Shown here piece after piece: positions 1 to 11,426 of a stretch of DNA of 64,000 nt. Under the pieces are notes generated by a model. That model made no database searches. It had not been told where the DNA came from and saw nothing but the letters and a program-made list of their open reading frames with translations. Numbering within the stretch: position 1 is the first letter of the stretch; the number at the start of each line of letters is the position of its first letter. The DNA comes from Austropuccinia psidii. Lineage: Eukaryota > Basidiomycota > Pucciniomycetes > Pucciniales > Sphaerophragmiaceae. Made by a program: the position numbers and the translations under genes. The stretch spans positions 11,370,975-11,434,974 of the forward strand of contig JALGQZ010000011.1 of the NCBI GenBank assembly GCA_023105745.1, written 5' to 3'.

Positions 1-459
1 CTGAGCCCTCTGAATGTGATTTTTACCTGTTTGAGTTACTCATACTTAGTTGTAATTCTGGTTCAGATATCATGAGCATTTCTGGGACTTGCCTTGGGGA
101 TAAGGCACTTCCTTGTGTGGATTCTGTTCCACTGGTGATATTTCCCTTTCTTTTCCCTTTTGAGGAATCAATTATACTTCTGAGTCCAACCCCATCTGAT
201 TGGATGGAGTATTGGGAGCCTCTTCTGGTAGTCATGATTTAAAAATAAGAAATCAGAGGATATCAGGACAAGAATTCTTTGTATGGCGATTTATAAATGA
301 GGTACTCACCTTCAGAGTCCTGAATAGTGGGTCCTGGAAAGTTTAATTTCATAGCTTTCCTTTTCTTAATGACAAATGGGGTTGGAGAGCTTGGACAAGT
401 TTCTTCCACCAATCTCTCAACATTGGCTTGGTTTCTTTCTGTTGGATTGTCTTCAAACA
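1..459 (-). pseudogene. A0 leader exon, Gag start and overprinted X frame (partial)
   Basis: Minus strand. The leader exon is 310-459, bounded by TTTTTTAG and GTGAGT. It has the same 150-nt length as in A1 and A2. The Gag AUG is at 233-235, inside the following intron, 11 nt before the acceptor ACCAG (exon 2 starts at 224). Exon 2 (93-224) is 132 nt, exactly as long as in family C. It ends at AAG|GCAAGT, a classic GC-AG donor, with an acceptor CAG at 27-29. The X frame has a stop (GTA TAA) in exon 2, so the copy is degraded for X, while the Gag frame is open from 235 to 23. Function of X is unknown; Gag would be the capsid precursor. Confidence 0.6.
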
Positions 460-620
460 CTAAAAAAGACAAATAAATTAAAGTCTTTTATAAGAAGTGT
501 TATTTTTGGTGATATATGGCAATTTTCCACATAAAAAATTGCTTTTATAGCTTTTTAAAAAGATGAAATGAATGAAGAAATGAATAAAAATGAATAAAAA
601 TAATTTTTTTATTGGTTTTT

Positions 621-710
621 ATTATTTTTTATTATTTTTTATTATTTTTTATTATTTTTTATTATTTTTTATTATTTTTTATTATTTTTTATTATTTTTT
701 ATTATTTTTT
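621..710. repeat. Decamer tandem repeat ATTATTTTTT, nine copies
   Basis: Nine perfect back-to-back copies of ATTATTTTTT lie in the untranslated leader of A0, with partial units on both sides. The equivalent leader in A1 and A2 has no such array, so it expanded after insertion or in this lineage. Confidence 0.95.
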
Positions 711-1033
711 ATTTTTTTATTTCTATAGAATAAAATAAAAATGAATATGATTCTTGTATAAAATTGATTTATAATATAAAATTCTTTTTAATTTATAAAT
801 ATATTTTTTAATCACTAGAGTCACTCAAAGAAAGTTCTTGCAAGTCTAAGGATGTTAAAAACCACATGTACATCAGTGCAATTGCTTTTCAAATGCCTCA
901 ATAGCTTTTAAAATCAATAAATATAAAATCATTATATAATTTTATGATTATAATTATAATTTATTATTGGATAAACCCAATTGGAATCTTTTTAAGGGTT
1001 GTTTAGAGTAAATATCACGGCCAGGCCCCCAAA

Positions 1034-2971
1034 TGTAAGGTTTTACTATGAAACAATAAGTAAAACTTACCAATATTTTACTTATTTTACTATGAATAGC
1101 CTTATAAATAAAATAAATAAGATAAAAAAAACTATAATAATGAAGAATTATTATAATTATGGCATAAAAATAATTATATTATTAAATAAATATATCAATA
1201 TAAGATAATTAATATATTAAGAAGCACTTTATTATTGTTACCAACAAATAATGAAGGCATAAAACTTGTTTTTTATTAATAAAAAACACTCAATAACAAT
1301 AATATTACTAATATTAAATTTATATATTAATATAATACTATTTATATTAACTAAAGAATTATTAAAGTAATAATAAAGAGAAAATTATTGTAATTAGAAG
1401 AAATAAACGTCTTTTAATACTTAATATAATAATTTTGAATAATTTTATGCCAAAAAATATAAATAAAACTTATTTAAATTTTATTTACAATAAAGATTAA
1501 GAGAAATTACAATTTATCTTGATTTTACGTGGATTTGTGGTTTTTAAGACAAATTTAAGCAAAACAATACAATAATTGAAATCATCATGTCAAGAATATT
1601 GATTATAATAAGGATGATCTTTGGTCTTTAATAATATAAGAGTTATATATATAAAGAATAAAGAAATTACCTTTTTGTTTTAATGATTTAATTTTTTGTA
1701 AGTGTCTGAGGGGAAAATAGAGTAAAAAGAGCTGTATTTATAGTAAATACCTCCCTTCTAGAGTCCAGAAGGCTTCTAGTAGACATGTACTGATGCTTTC
1801 TACTAGAATTTATCAATAATTTATGGTTTGGTGATTATTACATCATGATCAAACCATCATGCCTCATTATTACACCATTATTTAGAGTTATCACTGTAGC
1901 TTTAAGTTTGATGATGTCATAGGCTTGGCAGAAGTCTAAACTTCGTGATTAAATTTATATTAATCATAATCTAATATTATTCATCAATTTTATCACTTAT
2001 ATGACTGTTCAACTTAAAATAAGAATACAGTGAGTGATCATAAATGATCAAATTTAAGCTTAAACTTTGATCATTAATAAACTTTAAGTTTTACACGCCA
2101 AAGCTATTATGAGAGTGGATCCTGATAGCTTGGCATTTCTTCATTAAGATTGTAAGATAATTTCATTACATCATCAAAACTCTATCTTGGATGATTTTGT
2201 TTTGTAACTCATCTTTTCTGTCAAAATTTTATATTTTAAACTTCAAACCATGCTTTCAATAGGTTATACTTTGAATATTGTGATAAAAATTACATCATTC
2301 TTCATGAATGCGCCAGTAGAGTCTAACTGTCTACTTATTTGTAAGCTTGGACCACTTTTACAACAAAGTGGTCAACAGCTTTATTGATTTTTTTCAATAA
2401 TCCATTACAAGTTTTACCTTTGTGTATAACTTGTGAAATAAAGTTCATATCTGTATTTTTGCATTAATTATTTTGTGACTTCCTTTTTGGTTCATCTCTC
2501 TATATTTTATATTTCAAGAGATATTATCTAAAAACCATGAAAATATGTGTTGACCAATGAGTGCATATATTCAGCTTAATTGCTTAAGTATTGACTTTAG
2601 AGATTAGCCATATAATTGTTTTATATGTGGATTTCTATGGAGAATACAGTGGTACAATTTATTTTACATGTTATTTCATGGGTTTCTGAAACAGATGATG
2701 TTTTGTACCTTTTTTAAGGTATTATTACTTATTCTTCAGTAATTATTTACTTTTCAGATATGCCATTAAAGTTAAATATGTGTATTTTACCATGAAGAAT
2801 CCAAAGATGTAATTTCTTTCACATTTTCATCCATTAGATTCTGAGTTAATTTAGATTTTGTACTGATTTATGGTATTTTACTAATTTTTGAGATAATTAT
2901 CATAAGTATAATTATTACAGAAATTTTGTTGTGACCTTTATGGATGTGTGGTCATATCTCAAAGGCTCACA
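1034..2971 (-). repeat. 5' LTR of A0
   Basis: 1,938 bp in minus orientation, beginning TGTGAGCC at 2971 and ending CCTTACA at 1034. It matches the A1 LTRs throughout, including the TATAAATA box region near 1738 and the downstream GTAATTTC donor-like site. It is adjacent to the conserved GGCCAGGCCCCCAAA site (plus strand 1019-1033), which is the primer-binding position. Confidence 0.85.
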
Positions 2972-4513
2972 ATACTTGTGTGTTGGAATTTCTTGTACCC
3001 AAATTTTTATTCAGAGGTGTAGACATTCTTGGTAAGGTGTGCAGTAATTGTTCAATATCATTCATTTTACTGGTGCTCCACCTTTGGGAATTTCTGAATG
3101 CATGCTGAAAACCTTGTATTAAATTAATTAATTTATCTTCATAAATGTCTTCTCCAATTCTCACTTCTTGTCATAATTCTGTCTTTCTAGTATTATCAGA
3201 AATGACTTGATTGAATTTCATTGTTACCTTTGATAATTCCTCTTGTGAGGTGTCAAAACGCTTTTTTAAGGCAATTGTATAGTTCTTTGATTCAGTAAAT
3301 GAGTTTCACATGTTATCAAGGACTTTCATATTATCTTCTTGAAAAATATTTATACCTTTTTTTATCCTTGTTTCAATTATGTCATCAATATTGAATTTGG
3401 AATATTTACCTGTCTATTGTTTTATAAAGGGAATATTTTTCATTTCTCTTATTACTAAATCAATTGACATTACTGGAAGCATTAATTTTTCTTGAAACCT
3501 TTTCAAAACACATGAATATTACTTTGTTTTGGCTCAAAATTGTATTATTTGTCTTGATATTGTGAAAAATTGATGAATTTCTATCAGAAATATGACTTTT
3601 CACATCATTTATAGCTTTGAAAAAATTTGAAATTCCATGCAGAATGTCAGAAACAATTACTGATATTTTAATTGGTATTCCTTCTTTTTCTGTAATTACT
3701 TCATTTTTCTGACCATCTGAGATACATTTTCCATAGCATCCTGCTGAATATTTTGGGATTCTGTAGCCCTGGCTGTATGGTTTTGTGGCTTTTCCTGTGC
3801 CTTTGCCCTTGTCCTGAGCTTGTGGCTTCTTTTTCACTTTGGATTTCTGCTTCTGGCTATTGGGGCTGTTTTCACACTTTCTGAGGTGGTGGAGGGTTGT
3901 TTTTCCTCCATTATTCTGTTAAAAGCATCATGTTTTTCTTTTCCATCAATGCATTCCATGTAATAATTTATGCAGTTTTTCCACAAATATGCAAGGAACT
4001 GGTACTCTTTGTGCTGAAAGGCATTGTTTTTGGCCTTTGGGCTGGTTTCTTATATGTCCAAAGAGGCTTCCTGTGGTGGCTTCAGCTCTTTTTGAATGTA
4101 AAACAGTATAATTAGCCTCAGAATAGTATAATTTGTCAGTTTTAGCTTCATTTACTGACCCTTGTCTTTCTGTAACTGATTGGATTCCAACATCATCATG
4201 TCTAGAAGCTCTTTTCGACCTTCTTGAGGGGTGTATAGCTTGATCCTGATCTGTTTCAAGGCATATTTATTATTACAAAAGCTTAAAATACTAATTTTTA
4301 TTTCAAAAAACTTACTATTGGCCAAATTATTAGCTTTTTGGACAGTATTGCTCATGTCACAATGAATTGATTTTGAAGTAATTGGTTTTAGTTGAGTATT
4401 CTGAGTCATAATAACAGTACTATTATACTCAGAATTGAGAGTACTTGCACGGATAATGCTACTTACTGTTGATGCAGTTTCAATATTTTCTTGTTTTACC
4501 ACTTTTTTAGACA
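2972..4513 (-). pseudogene. B0 leader exon, X frame and Gag remnant
   Basis: Minus-strand decayed 5' coding region of B0. The leader exon (4316-4513, 198 nt, same length as in B1 and B2) is open and bounded by TTTAG and GTAAGT. The upstream donor TTATAA|GTAAGG (exon end 4591) would create the AUG of X by splicing. The Gag frame has a TGA two codons after its AUG. X-frame pieces are visible near 4152-4250, and Gag pieces at 2967-3164 match the B2 Gag segment around [15 protein letters not shown]. Several frameshifts make it non-functional. Confidence 0.65.
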
Positions 4514-4734
4514 CTAAAGTTAATTAAGGAAGCAATTAATTAAGTGAAAAAAGGTTTTTTCAAAAGAGGGATGAAAGTACAAAGCCTTACTTATAATATG
4601 GAAAAGTTTTGTTTTTATTAATTTTTGAATTTTAAGTATTTTTTTGCAATTTGTTAAATTCTTCAATTTAAGAAAAAGGATTAAAAGTTAAAAAAATTAT
4701 GTCACACATAAAATATCATGGCTGGGCCCCCAAA

Positions 4735-4849
4735 TCCAAGGTGTGGAGATGATATTTTGGTTAAGAATCAAGTACTTTGCCTATCCTCAAAATTTGTATA
4801 AGGTAAAATTTATTTAAGGGTAGTAAATTTTAAGATTTTTGAGAGAAAA
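4735..4849 (-). repeat. B0 5' LTR, 3'-terminal piece
   Basis: This matches the last 115 bp of the family B LTR (minus strand). The usual terminal TTACA has decayed to TTGGA. It ends at the GAAAA duplication (4845-4849) made by the A1 insertion, and the LTR continues at 13408. Confidence 0.8.
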
Positions 4850-6831
4850 TGTGAGCCTTTGAGATATGCCTACATAACCAAAAAGATCACAAGAAATATT
4901 TAAAATAATTATACATTTAAAATAATTGCCTTAAAACTACAAAAATGCCATAAATTGGGATAAAACTTAGTTTAACTTAAAACCCAATGAACAAAAATGT
5001 GAAATATATTATCCCATTGGAATCCCCATGGTAAAATACACATATACCATTTTTATGGCATATCTGTAAATTCAATATTTAATGAGTTATAAGTAATAAT
5101 ACCTTATGAAAAACACAAATCCTTATTTATTTAAACTCCAATGAAACAAAATTTGAAATAAATGTTACCATTGGATTCTGCATAAACTTCCACATATAAA
5201 ACAATTAAGGAGCTAATATCCAAAGTCAATACTTAAGGAATTAAGCTGAATATATGCACTTTTTGGGTCAGCGCATATATTCAAGGATTTTAGCTAATAT
5301 CTTTTGAAATATGCATGATAGAGTGATGAGACAAAAATAAAGTCATAAGGGAAGTAATGCAGGAATACAGAAATGAAATTTAATTCACAAGTTATAGACA
5401 AGGTAAAAAACTGTATGGAATTATTGACTAAAATGAACAGAGCGGTTGACCACTTTGTTGTGAAAGTGGTCCAAACTTAAAAAAAAGTACACAGTTGGTT
5501 TCTCCTAGTTCATTTGTGAAGAATGATGTAATCCTTATTATAATATTCAGAGTATAACCCCTTGAAATTATAGTTTGAAGTTTAAAATATTAAATTTCAA
5601 CAGAAAAGACGAGTTACAAGAAAAATCATCAAAAATAGAGTTTTGATGATATAATGAAATGCTCTTGGCAGCACAATAGGATTATGCCAAGCTATTAGAA
5701 TTCACTCTCTGGATTGCTGTAGCGTTTAAATCTTCAAAGTTATGAAGGATCAAAGTTTGAGCTTAACTTGATCATTTATGATCACTCACTGGAACTTTAA
5801 ATTAAGTTTAACAGTCATCTGAATGATAAAATTAGTGAATACTGTTAGTTTATGATTAAAACTAATAAAATCCACGAGATTTGGGGTTCTGCCAAGCCTT
5901 GATGTCATCAAACTTAGAGTTATAGTGCTAACTCTAAATAATGGCATAATAATGAGATAATATGGTTTATTCATGATGTAATCATCACCAAACCTTAAAA
6001 TATTGATAAATTCCAGTGTATATGATCAGTGCATGTCTACTAGAAGCCTGTTGGACTCTAGGAGGGAGGTATTTACTATAAATAGAGCTCTTTTTACTCT
6101 GTTTTCCCCTCAGACGCTTACAAAACATTAAATCATTAAATAAAAAAGGTAATTTCTTTATTCTTTATATATGAAACTTTTATATTATTAAAGACAAAAG
6201 ATCATTTTATAATAATCTTCATCTCCGACGTGATTATTACAATTATTTAATTGTTTTGTTTAAATTTCTCTCAAAAACTTCAATTCCACGTAAAACCATG
6301 AAAATTTGTAATTTCTCTTAAGCTTTATTGTAACTACAATTTAAATAAGTTTTATTTACATTTCTAGTTGTAAATTTACTCAAAATTATTATATGAAGCA
6401 TTAAAAGTAGGTTATTTCTCTTATTATAATAATTTTCCCCTATTATTAATTTTTAATAATTCCATAATTGATATAAATAGTATGTATATTAATTTATAAC
6501 TTTAATATTGGTAATATTATTGTCATTAATTGTTTTTTATTAATGAAAAACAATTTTTTATGCCTTTATTATGTGTTGGTAACAATAATGAAGTGCTTTT
6601 TAATATATTAATTATCTTATATTAATATATTTATTATTTATATATTTTTTTCATAATATAAATGATATTATTATATTTATTTAATAATATAAATATTTTA
6701 CGCCATAGTTATAATAATTATTTATTATTATAATTACTTTTATCTTATTTATTTCATTTATAAGGACATTCATAGTACAATAAGTAAAACATTAGTAATT
6801 TTTACTTATTGTTTCATAGTCAAACCTTACA
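4850..6831 (+). repeat. 5' LTR of A1
   Basis: 1,982 bp from TGTGAGCC to CCTTACA. It contains the putative promoter (TATAAATA at 6077), a pyrimidine-rich stretch and a GTAATTTC donor-like site ~75 bp further on. The 3' LTR copy is at 11427-13407. Confidence 0.9.
6077..6084 (+). promoter_or_regulatory. TATA box of the A1 5' LTR
   Basis: TATAAATA lies in a conserved block (GGTATTTACTATAAATAG) present in every family A LTR here. Transcription would start roughly 30 nt downstream, defining the U3/R boundary. The same site is in the 3' LTR near 12654. Confidence 0.55.
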
Positions 6832-6854
6832 TTTGGGGGCCTGGCCGTGATATT
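6832..6854 (+). promoter_or_regulatory. Primer-binding-type site of A1
   Basis: TTTGGGGGCCTGGCCGTGAT immediately follows the LTR end. The same block, with TG changed to CA in family B, follows the 5' LTR of every element in the window. Its position is that of a retrotransposon primer-binding site, but I cannot match it to a known tRNA 3' end. Confidence 0.6.
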
Positions 6855-7321
6855 TACTCTAAAAGACCTTTAAAAAGATTCTAATTGGGTTTATCCAATA
6901 ATAAATTATTATTATAATCATAAAACTATATAATAATTTTATATTTATTGATTTTAAAAGCTATTGAGGCATTTGGAAAGCAATTGTACTGTCTTACACA
7001 TGGTTTTTCACATCCTTAGACTTGCAAAAACTTTCTTTGAGTGACTCTGGTGATTAAAAAAGATATTTTATAAATTCAAAATAATTTTATATTATAAATT
7101 AATTTTATAAAAGAATCATATTCATTTTATTTTATTCATTAAAAATAAAAATATTAAAAACCAATAAAAAAGTTATTTTATTCATTTTAATTTCATTTCT
7201 TTAATTATTTTCACTTTTTGAAAAAAAAAGATATAAAAGCAATTTTTACATGGAAAATTGCCATATCTTACAAAAAATAACAGTTTTATATAGAAGCCTT
7301 ATATTTATTTGTCTTTTTTAG

Positions 7322-8108
7322 TGTTTGAAGACAATCCAACAGAGGACAACCAAACCAATGTTGAATGATTGGTGGAAGAAACCTGCCAAAGTTCTCCAAC
7401 ACCAATAATCACTAAGAAAAAGAAAGCCAAGAAATTGGACTTTCCAGGACCCACTATTCAGGACTCTGAAGGTGACTACCTCATTTATAAATTGCCATAA
7501 GAAGAATTCCTGTTCTGAAATCTTCTTATTTCTTCTTTTTCTTAAAATATGACTACCAGAAGAGGCTTTCAATACTCCATCCAATCAGATGGAGCTGGAC
7601 TCAGAGTTAGAATTGATCCCTCAAAAGGGAAAAGGAAGGGCAATATCCCCAGTGGAACAGAATCCACACAAGGAAGTGCCTTATCCCAAAAATGCCCATG
7701 ATATCTGAACCAGAATTGGAACTAAGTATGAGTAACTCAAACAGGCACAAATCACATTCAGAAGGCTCAGATAGACATTTACATGAGAAAGTACAAGCAG
7801 TACTACACAGTGTACAAAGACAAGGACTGGGAAATGTTGCCTCAAATACACCAAGGAGTGATGAACTCCTGGTGCATCCTAAAAAGTTCCTCACAGAGGA
7901 GCAGATAGTGGTATACTCCAATGGATGGAATCCACTGTCATCCAAGCCTCAAATCCAAAATATCAAGGAGTACCACTCCACAAAGAAGGAGGCAAGGAAG
8001 GAAGAAGCCCCAGTAGCTTCTACCAGCAAGCCTCAAGCCAACCAACCTCCTCAAGAGGGGAAGAAGAACAAGAAAAAGAATTGGAGGAAACCATATTCCC
8101 CAAGCTAA
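7322..8108 (+). pseudogene. A1 overprinted protein X, broken copy
   Basis: The leader exon 7322-7471 starts after TTTTTTAG and ends before GTGACT (GTGAGT in A0 and A2). Exon 2 is 7560-7691 after ACCAG, and exon 3 starts at 7745 after AAACAG. In the X frame exon 2 has the SNQMELD segment (family C: SNQMDVD). Exon 3 has NHIQ..QIDIY, then W..L...H.GVMNSW..LKKFL and NGWNPL, all matching families B and C. The GC donor of intron 2 is lost here. A stop at 8106-8108 cuts the protein just before the conserved YRIPK tail. Function is unknown; it overlaps Gag in another frame. Confidence 0.6.
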
Positions 8109-11100
8109 AGGATTCCAAAAATCCAAAAACGATTCCATAGAAAATGTCTTCAACATGGCCAGAACTTTGATGGAATTCAAAGACAAGGAGGATCAAAGAA
8201 TGAGACAACCGCATTTCCCAAAGAAATGACCTTATCTCCTGATGTTGTAAATACTTTAACAGAGCTTAAAGACATTTAAAATGGTTTATTATCTTTACAA
8301 GAAATAAATAATAGCTTATCATCTTTGACAAAAATTGCTGTACAAAATAAAAAAGAAACTGATAACATTAAATTTATGGTTGAAATAATAATAAACCAAA
8401 GGTTTTAATTGAAAATCCTCAAAAATTGATACAAGAGAAGCCTTGGAGGCACACATTAAAGAATGAATGGGCCTTGGAGTATTAAGAAAGGTAGGACATA
8501 ATGAACAGGTAGAGGTCACTACACCTGTCATTATAGCTTGACATAATGGAAAATCAAGGATGGTAGGAGACTTCAGAGCCCTGAACACCTATACCGTTCC
8601 AGACAGATACCCAATACCCAGAATCCATTAGACATTGACACAATTGTCACAAGCTAGGTTCATTACAGCCATGGATGCCTTAAAGGGGTTTCATCAAAAT
8701 GTCTTAACAGACAATGCCAAGGAACTACTAAGGATAATAGTCCACTGTGAGATTTTTGAATACTTAAGAATGCCATTTGGAATAAAAAATGCACCTTCCC
8801 ATTATCAAAGGATGATGAACACCATATTTCCTGAAGAATTGTTAGAAGGATGGTTAATCATCTATATTGATGATATCATAGTTTGCTCAGCAACTTGGGA
8901 AAATCACCTCACAAGACTCGAAAGGGTACTACAAAAAATAGTGCAAGTGAATATGAAAATTTCCTTGAAAAAGTTTCATTTTGCATATAGTGAACTAAAA
9001 GAACTAGGACATGTTGTATCTGGACTTAGTTTAGGCATAGACAAGAATAAATTAGCAGAAGTACTACTTAAGCCAATGCCTCAAACCAAAAAAGAAATGC
9101 AATCATTTCTAGGATTTGCTGGATACTATAGACAGTATATAAAGGACTTTGCAAAAATTGCTAAATCCTTGTATAAGCTATGTGACCAACAAACAGTATA
9201 TGAAATGACAGAAGAAAGAGTCAAGGCATATGAAGAATTGAAAAATTCCTTGACAAATGCCCCATTTCTTTTAATGCCAGATTGGAAAATACCCTTCAAA
9301 CTGTACATTGATGCTTGTGGAGAAGGACTAGGTGCTGCACTACACCAGACACAAATTATCAATGATAAACAAGTAGAAGGACCAATCTGTTTTACTTCAA
9401 GACAAATAAAGCCAACAGAAGCAAGATATGGAGCAAGCCAAATGGAATGCCTCTGCTTAGTGTGGGCTCTAGAAAAATCGCATTATTACTTGGATGGAAC
9501 AGTATTTGATGTGATTACAGACTGTAATGCTGTAAAATCTCTATTAAATATGAAAACTAGAAATATACATATGCTGAGATGGAAAATTGCTATCCAAGAA
9601 TACAGAGGAAATATGACTATTGTTCATAAATCTGGCAATATTCATAAAAAAGCAGATGATCTTAGAAGATGGGCTCTATCAAATACCCCTGACAATCCAG
9701 CATGGGTACCACAATAAGAGCACCACATAGAAGGAATATGTGTCACAGACATTGGCACAGAATTCTTTAACCAAGTTAAAGAAAGCTATAAGATGGACAA
9801 GAATCGCCATATATTAAGCCAACTTCTAATGAAAGACCGCAAAGACCCATCACTTTCATCAAAATTGGATGAAACATGGAAAAAGGCATATGATGAAGGA
9901 AGATTCCACCTCCTTGATGGAATCCTTTACCATAGAACAAAACACGCATGTGTTATGTCCTTAACAGATAGAACCCTGATAAACACTATTTTACATGAGT
10001 GTCATGATAGTGTTGCAGCTGGATATCTTTCAGAAGACAGAACACTAGAAAGAGTGAAAACCTGCTCTTGGTGGCCAAATTGAAAGAAAGATGTTTCAGA
10101 ATACTGCCAAACCTGTGACAGATGTCGAAAAGCTAACAGAGCCACAGGAAAGAAATTTGGAATGATTATCTAAATCCAAGAACCAAGATCCCCTTGGGAA
10201 ATAGCTCATATGGATTGGGTATCAGCATTACCTCCAGGAGGAGACAGAAGCTATAGTGGATGCCTAGTATTGGTTGACAGGTATAGCAAAACTCCCATGT
10301 TCCTACCATGACACAAAGATTCCACAGCTATGGACACAGCCATAATGATATGGAATAAAGCTATTAGCCATACAGGCTTATTCCAAAATATTATAAGTGA
10401 CAGAGACCCAAAGTTCACTTCAGCATTGTGGACAAATCTCCATCACTTGTTTGGAAAAAATTATCATTCTCAACACCTTACCATCCTCAAACTGATGGTT
10501 TAGCAGAAGGAATGATACATAACTTGGAAGAAATGATCAGGAGATTATGTGCTTATGGACTAGAATTCCAAGATTCTGATGGTTTTCACCATTATTGGTG
10601 TACACTAATACCATCCCTTGAACTGGCATATAAAACATCAATCCATTCTTCCACTTGCAAAACACCAGCAATTCTAGAAAAAGGTTGGAATCCAAAACTT
10701 CCTTATGATACCCTCAAAAAGGACTTAGTGGATATACATCCAACAGCAAGCAGCTTTAAGATAATCCTTGACAAAGCAAGACACCATGCAAACAGATGTA
10801 TGCAAGATTCTTTCAAATATGCAAAAGAAAGATGGGATAAAAGTCATGAACCACCTGACTTAAAAATAGGAGACTTGGTCCTAGTATCAACCCTTAATTT
10901 CAATAACATGAAAGGTCCAAAGAAATTGGAAGATTCCTTTGCAGGACCATTTATTATAAAAGCACTTCATGGACCCAATGCTGTGCAATTGGAACTCACA
11001 GGTGAATTAATGAACAAACACCCAACTTTCCCTTTAAGTCTGATAAAACCTTACAGCTCAAGTGACGAGGATTTATTTCCACTAAGAAATAAACCCCCAC

Positions 11101-11306
11101 TTGAAATTCCCCCTTTGGAATAAGGAGAAGAAAAGAAGATTGTAAAAGTCCTTAAAGAAAGAAGGAAAAGAAACAAAAGAGAAAGGGAATACCTTGTAAG
11201 GTATAGAAATTCAACTCAAGAAGATCAATGGCTACTTGAGAAAGATATGACAAATGCTGATAATCTACTAAGAAGGTTCAGACATCAAAGAAAACCTGAA
11301 AAATAG
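7549..11306 (+). pseudogene. gag-pol: A1 gag-pol, decayed and internally deleted
   Basis: The Gag AUG is at 7549-7551. The Gag frame is readable to about 8410 with shifts, then a deletion joins Gag to the start of reverse transcriptase (KVGHNE at ~8485), removing the zinc knuckle and protease. Reverse transcriptase and RNase H are open over 8635-9717, with YIDD at ~8863 and the RNase H YIDACGEG motif at ~9304. Integrase fragments follow at 9793-10083 and 10428-11123 (HPQTDG present, AER changed to AEG). A TAA at 11120-11122 separates integrase from the chromodomain (11123-11306, EYLVRYRN...EDQW). It cannot encode a working polyprotein. Confidence 0.9.
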
Positions 11307-11406
11307 AAAAGTTAAGCATTATTGAGCTTCAAGACTAACAAAGTCTATTGAAGAGGTAGGACAGTGGATCATACCCTAATTACACATATCAAATTGTGGT
11401 ACAATC

Positions 11407-11426
11407 TTTTTTTTGGTGGTAGGGAA
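11407..11426 (+). other. Polypurine tract of A1
   Basis: A T-run followed by GGTGGTAGGGAA directly precedes the 3' LTR start at 11427. The position and purine content fit the plus-strand priming site, and the equivalents in B1, B2 and C2 are GGGGGAGGGAA or GGTGGGAGGGAA. Confidence 0.7.

Larger units (their letters stand above)
1..2971 (-). mobile_element. Ty3/gypsy family A element A0, 5' end only
   Basis: This is the 5' end of a minus-strand LTR retrotransposon that runs off the left edge. Reading leftwards it has a complete 5' LTR (1034-2971), the TTTGGGGGCC site next to it, a ~0.57-kb AT-rich leader with a decamer repeat, a leader exon (310-459) and the first codons of Gag. The flank at 2972 is Gag sequence of a family B element, so A0 inserted into B0. 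The partner target duplication lies outside the window. Family A is recognised from its match to A1 (4850-13407) in LTR, leader and Gag. Confidence 0.85.

Noticed and set aside
7318..8214. Several minus-strand open frames over A1 leader and gag
   Set aside because: They are shadows of the plus-strand X and Gag frames without conservation in A0 or A2.
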